Below are positions 29,078 to 37,204 of a stretch of DNA of 64,000 bases, piece by piece (position 1 is the first letter of the stretch; each line of letters starts with the position of its first letter). Position numbers and translations under genes: made by a program. This stretch comes from an uncultured Alphaproteobacteria bacterium (GTDB taxonomy: Bacteria; Pseudomonadota; Alphaproteobacteria; Caulobacterales; Parvularculaceae): contig CADEDN010000002.1 of assembly GCA_902826095.1 (NCBI GenBank), positions 172,325 through 236,324 of the forward strand, in the 5' to 3' direction. The notes beneath the pieces are model-generated. The model was given only the letters and a program-made list of their open reading frames with translations, was not told where the DNA came from and did no database searches.

Positions 29078-29117
29078 CGTCGGGCAGGGGATCGCCTGCG
29101 TGTTTGAGCGCGTGTGA
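29078..29117 (+). repeat. Right copy of the duplicated paaJ 3' end (gene remnant)
   Basis: This 40-bp stretch reads VGQGIACVFERV and a TGA in one frame, nearly the same as the end of paaJ, but no coding sequence precedes it. It is best explained as the displaced original 3' end of paaJ, or as an attachment-type duplication 462 bp from the left copy. Confidence 0.8.
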
Positions 29118-29491
29118 AAGCGTCGCAAAATCGCGTTCACCAACTAATTGATTGATTTCGTTCCGAAACAAAATTCCATCCCACACCCTTGACGCTGCTT
29201 TATTATGGCGTCGCCGGTCGATTGTCGTCCGGCGAAGCGAAGGAGTGGCGGCGTGATGAAGGCGGCAGCGCGGACCCGGGCAAAGGACGGCCAGGCGACG
29301 GCCAGCCGGCGCAAACCCGAAAAGACGGATTTGGCGCCTTTTTTCGCAACGACCCGCATGAATGCTGGGGTCATGCAGCGCCGAACCCGTCGGATCATGC
29401 GTCTTTTCGGTGCAAAATCCGACAGTCTGAATTCGTTGACCGATCGGTCAATGAATTGTAGAAATTCCCAGATGCGGAGCGGAGGACGCCC
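29118..29491. other. Leader and control region of the paaA operon
   Basis: This 374-bp region has no credible gene; small Arg-rich frames at 29205-29510 would overlap the operator and the start of paaA. It holds the paaA promoter and operator near its right end, and is AT-rich at 29125-29205. Confidence 0.6.
29431..29464 (+). promoter_or_regulatory. paaA promoter with perfect TetR-type palindrome
   Basis: TTGACCGATCGGTCAA (29436-29451) is a perfect 16-bp palindrome, extendable to 26 bp (29431-29456) with one mismatched pair. TTGACC (29436-29441) and TAGAAA (29459-29464), 17 bases apart, form a plausible -35/-10 pair, so a bound repressor would block polymerase. The linked TetR gene at 23119-23691 is the obvious candidate. 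Confidence 0.65.
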
Positions 29492-30484
29492 ATGTACGCC
29501 CAGATGGTGAAATCGACCGGCGAGCGGCCGAAAACGCTCGATGAGATGGCGCCGGACGAGCGCGCCTTCCAGATGCGCGTCGACGCCGACATCAAGATCG
29601 AGCCGAAGGAATGGATGCCGGAGGGCTATCGCAAAACCCTGATCCGCCAGATCTCGCAGCACGCCCATTCCGAAATCGTCGGGCAATTGCCGGAGGGCAA
29701 CTGGATCACGCGCGCGCCGACGCTTGATCGCAAGGCGATCCTCATCGCCAAGGTGCAGGACGAGGCGGGACACGGACTTTATCTCTACTGCGCGGCGGAA
29801 ACGCTTGGCGTCTCGCGCGACGAGATGACGGAGCAATTGCTGGCGGGCAAAGCGAAATATTCCTCGATCTTCAATTATCCAACGCTGACCTGGGCCGACA
29901 TCGGCGCGATCGGCTGGCTCGTCGACGGCGCGGCGATCATGAATCAGGTGCAGCTGCAAAAGTGCTCTTACGGGCCCTACAGTCGCGCGATGGTCCGCAT
30001 CTGCAAGGAGGAGAGTTTCCATCAGCGCCAGGGCTACGACATCATGATGAAGCTTTGCGCCGGAACCGCCGAGCAAAAAGCGATGGCGCAGGACGCCCTC
30101 GATCGCTGGTGGCATCCATCCTTGATGATGTTCGGCCCGCCCGACGGCGACAGCGTCCACTCCGCGCAGTCGATGGCGTGGAAGATCAAGCCGATGTCGA
30201 ACGACGAGCTGCGCCAGAAATTCGTCGACCAGACTGTTCCGCAGGCGGACTATCTGGGGCTCAAGGTTCCCGATCCGGAGCTTAAATGGAACGAGGCCAG
30301 GAAGGGCTATGATTTCGGCGCGATCGACTGGAACGAATTTCACGAAGTGCTGAAGGGGAACGGCCCCTGCAACAAGGAGCGCCTCGAAGCGCGCCAGAAG
30401 GCGTGGGACGACGGCCAATGGTTCCGCGACGGGCTGATGGCGCATGCGCGCAAGAAGAACGCGCGCAAGATGGCGGCGGAGTGA
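29492..30484 (+). CDS. paaA: Phenylacetyl-CoA 1,2-epoxidase, catalytic subunit PaaA
   Basis: The 330-residue product is full-length PaaA, a ferritin-fold diiron oxygenase. The ligand motifs are visible: Glu61 in HAHSEIVG, Glu91/His94 in [11 protein letters not shown], Asp145 in WLVDGAA and Glu174/His177 in [11 protein letters not shown]. With PaaB, PaaC and the reductase PaaE it epoxidises the aromatic ring of phenylacetyl-CoA using O2. The ATG at 29492 has GGAGCGGAGG upstream. It is the first gene of paaABCDE and lies behind the palindromic operator; an inverted repeat pair separates it from paaB. Confidence 0.96.
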   Translation: MYAQMVKSTGERPKTLDEMAPDERAFQMRVDADIKIEPKEWMPEGYRKTLIRQISQHAHSEIVGQLPEGNWITRAPTLDRKAILIAKVQDEAGHGLYLYCAAETLGVSRDEMTEQLLAGKAKYSSIFNYPTLTWADIGAIGWLVDGAAIMNQVQLQKCSYGPYSRAMVRICKEESFHQRQGYDIMMKLCAGTAEQKAMAQDALDRWWHPSLMMFGPPDGDSVHSAQSMAWKIKPMSNDELRQKFVDQTVPQADYLGLKVPDPELKWNEARKGYDFGAIDWNEFHEVLKGNGPCNKERLEARQKAWDDGQWFRDGLMAHARKKNARKMAAE

Positions 30485-30526
30485 CGCAATGAACGATTTG
30501 GTGACCGCCTGCACATCAACCTTGCG

Positions 30527-30640
30527 CATCCTTCGCGACGCCTCGCTTTGCGAGGCTCCTCAGGATGAGGCGGTTCGAGTTGAGCGAAGAAACGCCCTCA
30601 TCCTGAGGAGCGGCCCGTCAGGGCGGCGTCGCGAAGGATG
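30527..30640. repeat. Inverted pair of family A palindromic repeats (copies 5 and 6)
   Basis: Copy 5 (30527-30570, minus orientation) and copy 6 (30596-30640, plus orientation) face each other across 25 bp between paaA and paaB, the same geometry as the pair between paaI and paaJ. The structure ends 18 bp before the paaB start codon. Confidence 0.8.
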
Positions 30641-30658
30641 TCTGCTGGGAGGAATGAG

Positions 30659-30943
30659 ATGAAAAACGAATGGCCGCTTTGGGAAGTGTTCATCCGCGGG
30701 CAGCACGGCCTCGCGCATCGCCATGTCGGCAGCCTGCACGCGCCGGACGCCGAAATGGCGGTGAAGAACGCGCGCGACGTCTACACGCGCAGGAATGAGG
30801 GCGTTTCGATCTGGGTCGTGAAGGCGATCGACATCACGGCGTCCGCGCCGGGCGACAAGGAGCCGCTGTTCGATCCCTCGAACGCGAAAATCTACCGTCA
30901 CCCGACCTTCTACGACATCCCCGAAGAAGTGGGGCACATGTGA
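30659..30943 (+). CDS. paaB: Phenylacetyl-CoA 1,2-epoxidase subunit PaaB
   Basis: The 94-residue product matches PaaB throughout: EWPLWEVFIRG at the start, GLAHRHVGSLHAPDAEMAVKNARDVYTRR and SIWVVKA in the middle, DPSNAKIYRHPTFYDIP at the end. PaaB bridges the PaaA-PaaC heterodimers and is needed for oxygenase function. The ATG at 30659 follows GGGAGGAATGAG. The stop overlaps the paaC GTG start in a GTGA. Confidence 0.95.
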   Translation: MKNEWPLWEVFIRGQHGLAHRHVGSLHAPDAEMAVKNARDVYTRRNEGVSIWVVKAIDITASAPGDKEPLFDPSNAKIYRHPTFYDIPEEVGHM

Positions 30944-31710
30944 CGACGGCGATCAAAACCGACACGGCGCTGTTCGACCTTGCGCTTCGCATGGGCGACA
31001 ATGCGCTCATTCTGGCGCAGCGCGTCGGCGCGTGGTGCGGGCATGCGCCGGCGCTCGAAGAAGACATCGCGCTCGCCAATGTCGCGCTCGATCTGATCGG
31101 CCAGGCCAAGATGTGGCTGTCGCTCGCCGGCGAAATCGAAGGAAAGGGGCGAAGCGCCGACGATCTCGCTTTCCTGCGTGATGCGCGCCAGTACCGGAAC
31201 GCGCTCCTTGTCGAACAGCCGAACGGCGATTTCGCGCATACCCTGATGCGGCAGTTTTTGTTCGACGCCTGGCACCATCCGATGCTCGTCGCGCTCAAAT
31301 CCTCCGCCGACAAACGCGTCGCCGATATCGCCGGGAAGGCCGAAAAGGAAGCGCGCTATCATCTTGAGCGCTCCGAAGATTTGATCATCCGCCTCGGCGA
31401 CGGGACGGAAGAAAGCCGTCAGCGCATGCAGACGGCGCTGGGCGCGCTCTATCCCTTCGCGGGCGAGCTGTCCGCCGCCGACGCGGTCGACGCCGACCTC
31501 GCCGCGCGCAAGATCGCGCCCGATCTTGGAGACATCGGCAAAGGCTGCGCCGCCTATCTCAAGGGCGTGTTCGCCGACGCGACCTTGAACGCGCCGGAGA
31601 GCGCGGCCGTCCGCAAGGGCGGAAAGCAAGGTCTTCACAGCGAACATCTCGGCTACATTCTCGCCGACATGCAGTTCCTGCAGCGCGCTTATCCCGGAGC
31701 GACATGGTGA
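30940..31710 (+). CDS. paaC: Phenylacetyl-CoA 1,2-epoxidase structural subunit PaaC
   Basis: The 256-residue ferritin-like subunit shows PaaC features: LRMGDNALILAQRVGAWCGHAPALEEDIALAN near the start, FDAWHHPML, EKEARYHLERSEDL and the C-terminal GKQGLHSEHLGYILADMQFLQRAYPGATW. PaaC is the non-catalytic partner that stabilises PaaA. The GTG start at 30940 overlaps the paaB stop; its own end overlaps the paaD start by 7 nt, so paaBCD is tightly coupled. Confidence 0.95.
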   Translation: MTTAIKTDTALFDLALRMGDNALILAQRVGAWCGHAPALEEDIALANVALDLIGQAKMWLSLAGEIEGKGRSADDLAFLRDARQYRNALLVEQPNGDFAHTLMRQFLFDAWHHPMLVALKSSADKRVADIAGKAEKEARYHLERSEDLIIRLGDGTEESRQRMQTALGALYPFAGELSAADAVDADLAARKIAPDLGDIGKGCAAYLKGVFADATLNAPESAAVRKGGKQGLHSEHLGYILADMQFLQRAYPGATW

Positions 31711-32327
31711 GAGCCGAAAAGCGCAATTCCACTTTGCTCCCCTCTCCCGCTTGCGGGAGAGGGGCGGGGGGTGAGGGGGCGTCAACGAAGGGAATCCCTC
31801 GTGCAGACGCCCCCTCACCCTCCCCTCTCCCGCAAGCGGGAGAGGGGAGAGCGTCGGCGGATCAAATCTGGTCCTGGCTTGCCGACGTCCCCGATCCTGA
31901 AATTCCCGTCGTCTCGGTCGTCGATCTCGGCATTGTCCGCGCCGTCGAGTGGGAGGGCGACGATCTCGTCGTCACCTTGACGCCGACTTATTCCGGATGC
32001 CCGGCGACGGCGGTCATCGCTTTCGATGTCGCCGAGGCGCTGCGCCGGCGCGGAATAAACAGTGTACGGACGAAGTCGCGACTGTCGCCCGCGTGGACGA
32101 CGGACTGGATCGGCGAGACGGCGCGCGAGAAACTGAAAGCCTACGGCATCGCCCCGCCCGCCGGCGGCGCGCGCTGCGTCGGCGATCTGAAGAACCCCAT
32201 CGTCGAATGCCCGCGCTGCGGCTCGACCGCGACCGAACAAGTGTCGCGCTTCGGCTCGACGCCGTGCAAGGCGAGCTGGCGCTGCCGCGACTGCCTTGAA
32301 CCGTTCGACTATTTCAAGAGTTTTTAG
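31704..32327 (+). CDS. paaD: PaaD, Fe-S/metal-loading factor of the epoxidase, with a repeat-encoded N-terminal insert
   Basis: The 207-residue protein is longer than usual PaaD (about 165). Residues 55 on are standard: IWSWLADVPDPEIPVVSVVDLGIVR, TYSGCPAT and a C-terminal zinc-type motif CPRCGS...CRDC. Residues about 12-50 are encoded by a palindromic repeat (31737-31849) and read LLPSPACGRGAGGEG, then its mirror SPSPLPQAGEG. No start codon lies between the repeat and the PaaD domain in this frame, so the repeat must be translated if PaaD is made. PaaD probably assists metal-centre assembly. The start overlaps paaC; paaE starts immediately after the stop. Confidence 0.92.
   Translation: MVRAEKRNSTLLPSPACGRGAGGEGASTKGIPRADAPSPSPLPQAGEGRASADQIWSWLADVPDPEIPVVSVVDLGIVRAVEWEGDDLVVTLTPTYSGCPATAVIAFDVAEALRRRGINSVRTKSRLSPAWTTDWIGETAREKLKAYGIAPPAGGARCVGDLKNPIVECPRCGSTATEQVSRFGSTPCKASWRCRDCLEPFDYFKSF
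31737..31849. repeat. Palindromic repeat inserted in frame in paaD (family B)
   Basis: The left half (31737-31780) contains a hairpin CTCCCCTCTCCCGC/GCGGGAGAGGGG then GTGAGGGGGC; the right half (31809-31849) is its inverted copy. A spacer of about 28 bp lies between. The element keeps the paaD frame open, like Rickettsia-type palindromic elements in coding genes. Its plan matches the 25784-25910 element. Confidence 0.85.
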
Positions 32328-33404
32328 ATGGCCCAGTTTCATCCCCTGACCGTCACCGACATCAAGCGCGACACGCGCGACAGCGTCATCGTCACTTTGA
32401 AGCCGTCGCCGGAGGCGAGCGGCGACTTCAAATTCATCCAGGGGCAATATCTGACCTTCCGCCGCGTTTTCGACGGCGAGGAAATGCGCCGATCCTATTC
32501 GATTTGCGCCGGCGTCAATGACGCGATCTTGCGCGTCGGCATCAAGAAGGTCGAGGCGGGGTGGTTCTCAAGCTGGGCGAACGACGAGCTGAAAGTCGGC
32601 GACACGCTCGAAGCGATGACTCCGATGGGGAATTTCCACGCGCCCTTGAAGCCGGCGGAGGCGCGGTCCTATCTCGGTTTCGCCGGCGGCTCGGGCGTCA
32701 CGCCGATGATCAGCCTCATCAAGACGATCCTCGAGGCGGAAAAAAAGTCGGTCTTCACGCTTGTCTACGGCAATCGGTCCACCTCGGCGATCATGTTCCG
32801 CGAGGAGCTTGAAGACCTGAAGAACGTCCATATGGGCCGGCTCAACATCGTCCATATTCTCGAGAGCGAGGCGGCGGACATCGATCTTTTCTCCGGCCGC
32901 CTTGACCGAGCGAAATGCGACGCGCTGTTCTCGCGCTGGATCAACGTCGGCGGCGCCGATTTCGCTTTCATTTGCGGTCCTGAGCCGATGATGCTCGCGG
33001 TCTCCGAAGAGCTGAAGGCGCACGGCATGGACGCCGGCGCGATCAAGTTCGAGCTCTTTGCGAGCGCGCAGCCGGGCAAGGCTAAAAAGAAGGCGGCGTC
33101 GGGAGACGTCGCGGCGCGAGGGCGTAAATGCGCCGCGACGATCATTCTCGACGGCGCCTCGCGCATCGTCGAACTGGCGAAAGGCGAGGAAACCGTGCTT
33201 GAAGCCGCGCTCGCCGCGTCGATCGACGCCCCCTTCGCCTGCAAGGCCGGCGTCTGTTCGACATGCCGGGCAAAGCTCATCGAAGGCGAGGTCGACATGG
33301 AGGCCAATTACGCCCTTGAAGACTACGAAGTCGAAAGAGGCTATATCCTCACCTGTCAGTCCCATCCCCGCACCGACCGCATCGTGGTCGACTACGATCA
33401 GTAG
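32328..33404 (+). CDS. paaE: Phenylacetyl-CoA epoxidase reductase PaaE
   Basis: The 358-residue protein has a ferredoxin-NADP reductase module, with FAD-binding RSYSICAG (near 55) and NADP-binding GFAGGSGVTPMISLIKTIL (near 122-140), followed by a C-terminal plant-type [2Fe-2S] domain with CKAGVCSTC (near residues 305-313) and a later LTCQS cysteine. It passes electrons from NADPH to the PaaA diiron centre. The ATG immediately follows the paaD stop. All cofactor motifs are intact. Confidence 0.96.
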   Translation: MAQFHPLTVTDIKRDTRDSVIVTLKPSPEASGDFKFIQGQYLTFRRVFDGEEMRRSYSICAGVNDAILRVGIKKVEAGWFSSWANDELKVGDTLEAMTPMGNFHAPLKPAEARSYLGFAGGSGVTPMISLIKTILEAEKKSVFTLVYGNRSTSAIMFREELEDLKNVHMGRLNIVHILESEAADIDLFSGRLDRAKCDALFSRWINVGGADFAFICGPEPMMLAVSEELKAHGMDAGAIKFELFASAQPGKAKKKAASGDVAARGRKCAATIILDGASRIVELAKGEETVLEAALAASIDAPFACKAGVCSTCRAKLIEGEVDMEANYALEDYEVERGYILTCQSHPRTDRIVVDYDQ

Positions 33405-33406
33405 AC

Positions 33407-34180
33407 ATGGCCGACGAGAACGACATTTTCGATTATCTGAGCAAAGGCGGGAAATTCTCCGCGCCCGGCAACGCGCCGGCCCGCTATCGCGCGGAGCTCT
33501 TGCGCATGATGGCGAGTTTCGTCGATTCGGAAATGGCCGGCGCCGCCGGTTTCGCCGACTGGATCAACAAGGGACCCGGCCTCAAGGAGAAAATCGCCTG
33601 CGCGCGGATCGTTCTTGAAAAATTCGATCACGCCGAACGCGTGCTCCGGATCATGGGCGATTTCGGCGCCAATGTCGCGCGCTATCAGTCGGTTCATCCA
33701 TGGTCGGCGCGCATCGGCCGCGCCGACGACATCGGCGTCAAGCGCCGCGCCGGCGACATGCGCCTCAATGTCTTCCATTATCCGATCGCCAGCTGGATCG
33801 ATTCCGTCGTCATGAACGTGATGATGGGAACCGCGACTGTCATTCAGCTCGGCGATTTCGCCAATTGCTCCTATCAGCCGCTCGGCGCGGCGTTCCGCGA
33901 CATCCTTCCGCGCGAGAAGCGTCACGCCGAACTCGGCGAAGAGGGCTTGCGAAAACTCGCCGCCCATGGCGACGCGGAGCGCCGCGAAATTGACGAGAGC
34001 GTCAACTATTGGTGGCCGCGCGTCGCGGGCACCTTCGGCGCGTCGAAATCGGAGCGGACGGCGCTCCTCAAACGATACGGCCTGCGCGTGCGCAGCAATG
34101 AGGACCTGCTGGAGGAGTGGCGCGCGCGAATGTCCGCCGCCCTTTCAAACGCCCATGGCGGCTGGGGCGGCCGGGCGTAG
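33407..34180 (+). CDS. Additional PaaA/PaaC-like ferritin-fold protein
   Basis: The 257-residue product belongs to the PaaA_PaaC family (phenylacetic acid catabolic proteins) but is shorter than PaaA and not PaaC, which is encoded separately. Likely helix positions are Glu42 (FVDSEMAG), His75 (LEKFDHAERV) and Glu170/His173 (REKRHAELGEEG). Aligned on equal spacing to PaaA, the ExxH Glu of helix 2 (Glu91 of PaaA) falls on Lys72, although Glu71 is adjacent, so the metal site may be altered or lost. It starts 2 nt after the paaE stop and is the last gene of the operon. It may be an extra epoxidase subunit, a paralogue for another acyl-CoA, or an assembly protein. Confidence 0.8.
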   Translation: MADENDIFDYLSKGGKFSAPGNAPARYRAELLRMMASFVDSEMAGAAGFADWINKGPGLKEKIACARIVLEKFDHAERVLRIMGDFGANVARYQSVHPWSARIGRADDIGVKRRAGDMRLNVFHYPIASWIDSVVMNVMMGTATVIQLGDFANCSYQPLGAAFRDILPREKRHAELGEEGLRKLAAHGDAERREIDESVNYWWPRVAGTFGASKSERTALLKRYGLRVRSNEDLLEEWRARMSAALSNAHGGWGGRA

Positions 34181-34201
34181 ATCGCGGCCGCCTTATCGAT
34201 A

Positions 34202-34223
34202 AATGCTTGTTACATTATCCATT
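34202..34223 (+). promoter_or_regulatory. Weak candidate zinc-responsive operator before the ZnuD-like locus
   Basis: AATG (34202-34205) and CATT (34220-34223) flank TGTTACATTATC, faintly resembling alphaproteobacterial Zur boxes (AATGTTAT...ATAACATT). The inner arms match poorly. A separate perfect 10-bp palindrome TTATCGATAA precedes it at 34193-34202. Confidence 0.25.
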
Positions 34224-34262
34224 CCGTCCTAGGATTGCGCCGATCCGGCTCTGGAGCCATGG

Positions 34263-34583
34263 GTGAATTGTCGCGAGCAGAAGGCTGAGCGTGGCGGCGA
34301 ACGGCGATTTCGTCTGTTGGCGATCGTCGGACTTGTCTTTGCGTTAGCCCAGATCCTCTTTGCCGCGCATGTCGGCGCCGCGACCGACGATCTCGCCGAT
34401 CACACCAAACAGGCTTGTGAAATCTGCCTCGCCGGCGCGCTTTCGACTGATCCGCATGATCTCGGGGTCGAGGTATCGACGCCGGTCGTTTCCTATGCGG
34501 CGGTCGCGCGGCCGGTCGCCGCCGACATCATTGTCGCAAAGTCGCTGATCGCCGCCAATCCGCGCGGTCCGCCGGTTCTCTGA
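34263..34583 (+). CDS. Small exported or membrane-anchored CxxC protein preceding a TonB receptor
   Basis: A GTG at 34263 gives a 106-residue product with a basic n-region, a hydrophobic segment (LLAIVGLVFALAQILFAAHVGA, about 18-39) that can act as a signal or anchor, and a short domain with HTKQACEICLAGALS (His48, Cys52, Cys55). Proteins with a His and CxxC after a signal peptide commonly precede metal-related TonB receptors, and a ZnuD-like receptor follows 87 bp later, so metal binding in the periplasm is a fair inference. The domain itself is not recognised with certainty. Confidence 0.6.
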   Translation: MNCREQKAERGGERRFRLLAIVGLVFALAQILFAAHVGAATDDLADHTKQACEICLAGALSTDPHDLGVEVSTPVVSYAAVARPVAADIIVAKSLIAANPRGPPVL

Positions 34584-34670
34584 TCGCAAGGCAGCAGCGC
34601 GTCCATTCCGCCGCAGCTCCATCGGCGGCGTATTGGACGCAATCCCATTTGATCAGTTGAAAGACGAACC

Positions 34671-36737
34671 ATGCTTCTCAAGACCTATTGGCGCGCCAGC
34701 GCCTCGCTTTTCGTTCTTGGCCTCCCGACCATCGCGCACGCGCAAGAAGATGTCGCGCGCGACGAAATCGTCGTGACGGCCTCGCCGCTCGGACGGTCCG
34801 CCGATGAGACGATCGTCGGCGTGACGGTCGTTTCCGGCGATGATCTCGACCGCAATCTCGACAATTCGATCGGCGAGACGCTGCGGAAGCAGCCGGGCGT
34901 CTCGTCGTCGTTTTTCGGTCCAGGTGCGTCACGGCCGATCATTCGCGGCCTTGGCGGCGACCGCATCAGCGTTCTTGACGGCGGCATCGGCTCGATCGAC
35001 GCCTCATCGACAAGCCCCGACCACGCCGTCGCCGTCGAGCCTGCGACCGCCGAGAAAATCGAAATCGTGCGCGGCGCGGCGACGCTTCTCTACGGGTCGT
35101 CGGCCGCCGGCGGCGTCGTCAATGTTTTCTCCGGACGCATTCCGGCCCGGCTGCCGGAGGACGGCGTCGACGGCGCGCTCCGCATCGGCAAATCGACGGT
35201 TGACGACGGCACGGAAGCGGCGGGCGGTTTCGACGTCGATCTCGGAAGGGCCGGCGCCGGCAATTTCGTCTTTCACGGCGAAGGATTTTATCGCACCGCG
35301 GACGACTACAAGGTTCCAGGCTTCGTCGAGTCGGCGCGGCTGCGCGCGACCGAGGATCCTGACGCGCATGACGGCGAGGAAGAAGCGTTCGGCGTCGTTG
35401 AAAACACCGGTCTTGAAACCAAGGGCGGTTCCGCCGGCCTTTCTTACGTCTTCGATCGCGGCTTTTTCGGCATGAGCGGCACGGCGCTCAATACCGCTTA
35501 CGGCGTTCCGGGCCATGACCATGAAGGCGAAGAGGGCGGCGTCTCGATCGCGCTGAAACAGCGTCGCATCGATCTCGACAGCGAGATCGAGGGCGATTTT
35601 CTCCTTTTCCAGAAGTCCAAACTGCGCGTCGGCTACGCCGACTACACGCATTCCGAAATCGAACCTTCGGGCGAAGTCGGAACCGTCTTTGCGAATGAAG
35701 GCGTCGAGGGGCGCCTAGAGCTGGTCGACAAGACATCGAGCCTTGGCTCGGCCGATCTCAACGGCGCGGTCGGCTTCCAGTGGAAGCTGCGCGATTTTTC
35801 GGCGATCGGCGAAGAGGCTTTCGTGCCGCCCACGAAATCGCGCCAGCTCGGATTTTTCGCGTTGAAAGAATTGAGCGCCGGACCGCTGCGGTTCGAACTT
35901 GGCGGACGATACGAAGCGACGCGGCATCGGGCGCCGGACCTCGCGATCGAACGGGGCTTCGACGCGTTCTCCGTTTCGGTTGGCGCCGGATTCCAGGCGA
36001 CGGACGACATCTTCCTTGGCGTCACCGGATTGCGCACCGAGCGCGCGCCGTCGACGGAGGAGCTGTTCTCGAACGGTCCCCACCTTGCGACAGGCGTCTT
36101 CGAAGTCGGCGACAACGATCTTGGAAAAGAGACTGCGCGCGGCGTCGAGGCGACGGCGCGGTTCGGCGGCGAGGAATTGTCATTCGTCGTGAACGGCTTT
36201 TACACGTCGTACAAGGACTTCATTTTCGAAAACGCGACCGGCGTCGACGTCGATGTCGACGGCGAGTTGCTGCCTGTCTTCGAATTCCAGGCGACGGATG
36301 CGACATTCAAGGGCTTTGAAGCGCAGTTCGACGCTGAACTCCTCAAGGTCGGGCCGTTCCACATTCACGGCCATCTCGCCGCGGATTATGTCCGCGCGAC
36401 CGCGAAAAATTCATCGACCGGCGATCTGCCGCGCATTCCGCCGATCACTGGACTATTTGCGCTGGAGGCGAACTCCGCTCATCTCGATCTTCGCGGCGAG
36501 ATCGATCATTCGCTGACGCAGCGTCATGTCGGCGAGGGCGAACTGCCGACCGACCGCTACACGGTGTATAATATCTATTTGACCTTGCGTCCGATGGGCG
36601 AAGACAGCGGGTTGTCAGTGCGCGTGGCGGCGCTCAATCTCTCGAATGAGGACGCGCGCCTGCATCCCTCGTTCCTGAAGGAAATCGCGCCATTGCCCGG
36701 ACGCAACATCAAGGTGGCGTTGCAGGGAACTTTTTGA
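34671..36737 (+). CDS. TonB-dependent receptor, ZnuD-like (zinc uptake)
   Basis: The 688-residue outer-membrane receptor has a signal peptide (1-24, ending AHA), a TonB-box-like DEIVVTASP, a plug domain (about 45-155; SRPIIRGLGGDRISVLDGG, TAEKIEIVRGAATLLYGSSAAGGVVNV) and a 22-strand beta-barrel ending in Phe. Extracellular-loop-like segments rich in His, Asp and Glu (DPDAHDGEEE near 225; GHDHEGEEGG near 283) resemble the zinc-binding loops of ZnuD, so zinc is the likely substrate. It follows a small CxxC protein. A bidirectional terminator separates it from convergent cspA. Confidence 0.88.
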   Translation: MLLKTYWRASASLFVLGLPTIAHAQEDVARDEIVVTASPLGRSADETIVGVTVVSGDDLDRNLDNSIGETLRKQPGVSSSFFGPGASRPIIRGLGGDRISVLDGGIGSIDASSTSPDHAVAVEPATAEKIEIVRGAATLLYGSSAAGGVVNVFSGRIPARLPEDGVDGALRIGKSTVDDGTEAAGGFDVDLGRAGAGNFVFHGEGFYRTADDYKVPGFVESARLRATEDPDAHDGEEEAFGVVENTGLETKGGSAGLSYVFDRGFFGMSGTALNTAYGVPGHDHEGEEGGVSIALKQRRIDLDSEIEGDFLLFQKSKLRVGYADYTHSEIEPSGEVGTVFANEGVEGRLELVDKTSSLGSADLNGAVGFQWKLRDFSAIGEEAFVPPTKSRQLGFFALKELSAGPLRFELGGRYEATRHRAPDLAIERGFDAFSVSVGAGFQATDDIFLGVTGLRTERAPSTEELFSNGPHLATGVFEVGDNDLGKETARGVEATARFGGEELSFVVNGFYTSYKDFIFENATGVDVDVDGELLPVFEFQATDATFKGFEAQFDAELLKVGPFHIHGHLAADYVRATAKNSSTGDLPRIPPITGLFALEANSAHLDLRGEIDHSLTQRHVGEGELPTDRYTVYNIYLTLRPMGEDSGLSVRVAALNLSNEDARLHPSFLKEIAPLPGRNIKVALQGTF

Positions 36738-36747
36738 ACATCAAAAC

Positions 36748-36775
36748 GCCGGCGGAACCGCCCGCCGGCGTTCTT
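36748..36775. terminator. Bidirectional Rho-independent terminator between the receptor and cspA
   Basis: CGCCGGCGG (36748-36756) pairs perfectly with CCGCCGGCG (36763-36771) around a 6-base loop. TTCTTCT follows on plus, and on minus the stem is followed by TTTTGAT. It serves the two convergent genes. Confidence 0.8.
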
Positions 36776-36793
36776 CTCCCCCGATCGAATTGG

Positions 36794-36997
36794 TTATCCG
36801 ACCTTCAGATTGGTGGCGGTCGATTTGCCCCGCTCTTCCATCAGGTCGAATGTTATTTTCTGTCCGTCCTTCAGTTCCTGCAGCCCGGCTTTTTGAACGG
36901 CGGTGATGTGGACGAAAACGTCCTTACCCCCGCCGTCGGGCGTAATGAACCCGTAGCCTTTCGTCGTGTTGAACCACTTCACTTTCCCTGTCGCCAT
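36794..36997 (-). CDS. cspA: Cold-shock-domain protein (CspA family)
   Basis: The 67-residue product is a single cold-shock domain with RNP1 KGYGFI and RNP2 VFVHI motifs and the standard start [10 protein letters not shown]. It binds single-stranded nucleic acid and melts RNA structure. The ATG at 36997 follows GGGAGAGAAA; an in-frame start 5 codons upstream is less likely. About 200 bp separate it from the upstream same-strand gene, leaving room for its own promoter and the long leader typical of csp genes. Confidence 0.93.
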   Translation of the reverse strand: MATGKVKWFNTTKGYGFITPDGGGKDVFVHITAVQKAGLQELKDGQKITFDLMEERGKSTATNLKVG

Positions 36998-37204
36998 TTT
37001 TCTCTCCCTCAACGGCGCATTCCGGCGCGAAGCGGCGCCGGCCGCAGCAACGATGCCAGAAAATCCAGGAGATTTCGGCGAACGCCCCGATAGTCCGGAA
37101 ATTCAATCATGGTCGCGCCGGCAATAAATGCGCGCGCGGTTTGCCCGTCAAGGCGAACTTTCAGGCGCGGCGATCACATTCGCCGCGTGTTGGTTATATC
37201 ATCT

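Noticed and set aside
29205..29510. 101-codon plus frame before paaA
   Set aside because: It would overlap the operator, promoter and paaA start, and is Arg-rich without motifs.
29144..30529. 461-codon open frame on minus opposite paaA
   Set aside because: paaA is unmistakable on plus; the antisense product has no family features and would run through the operator.
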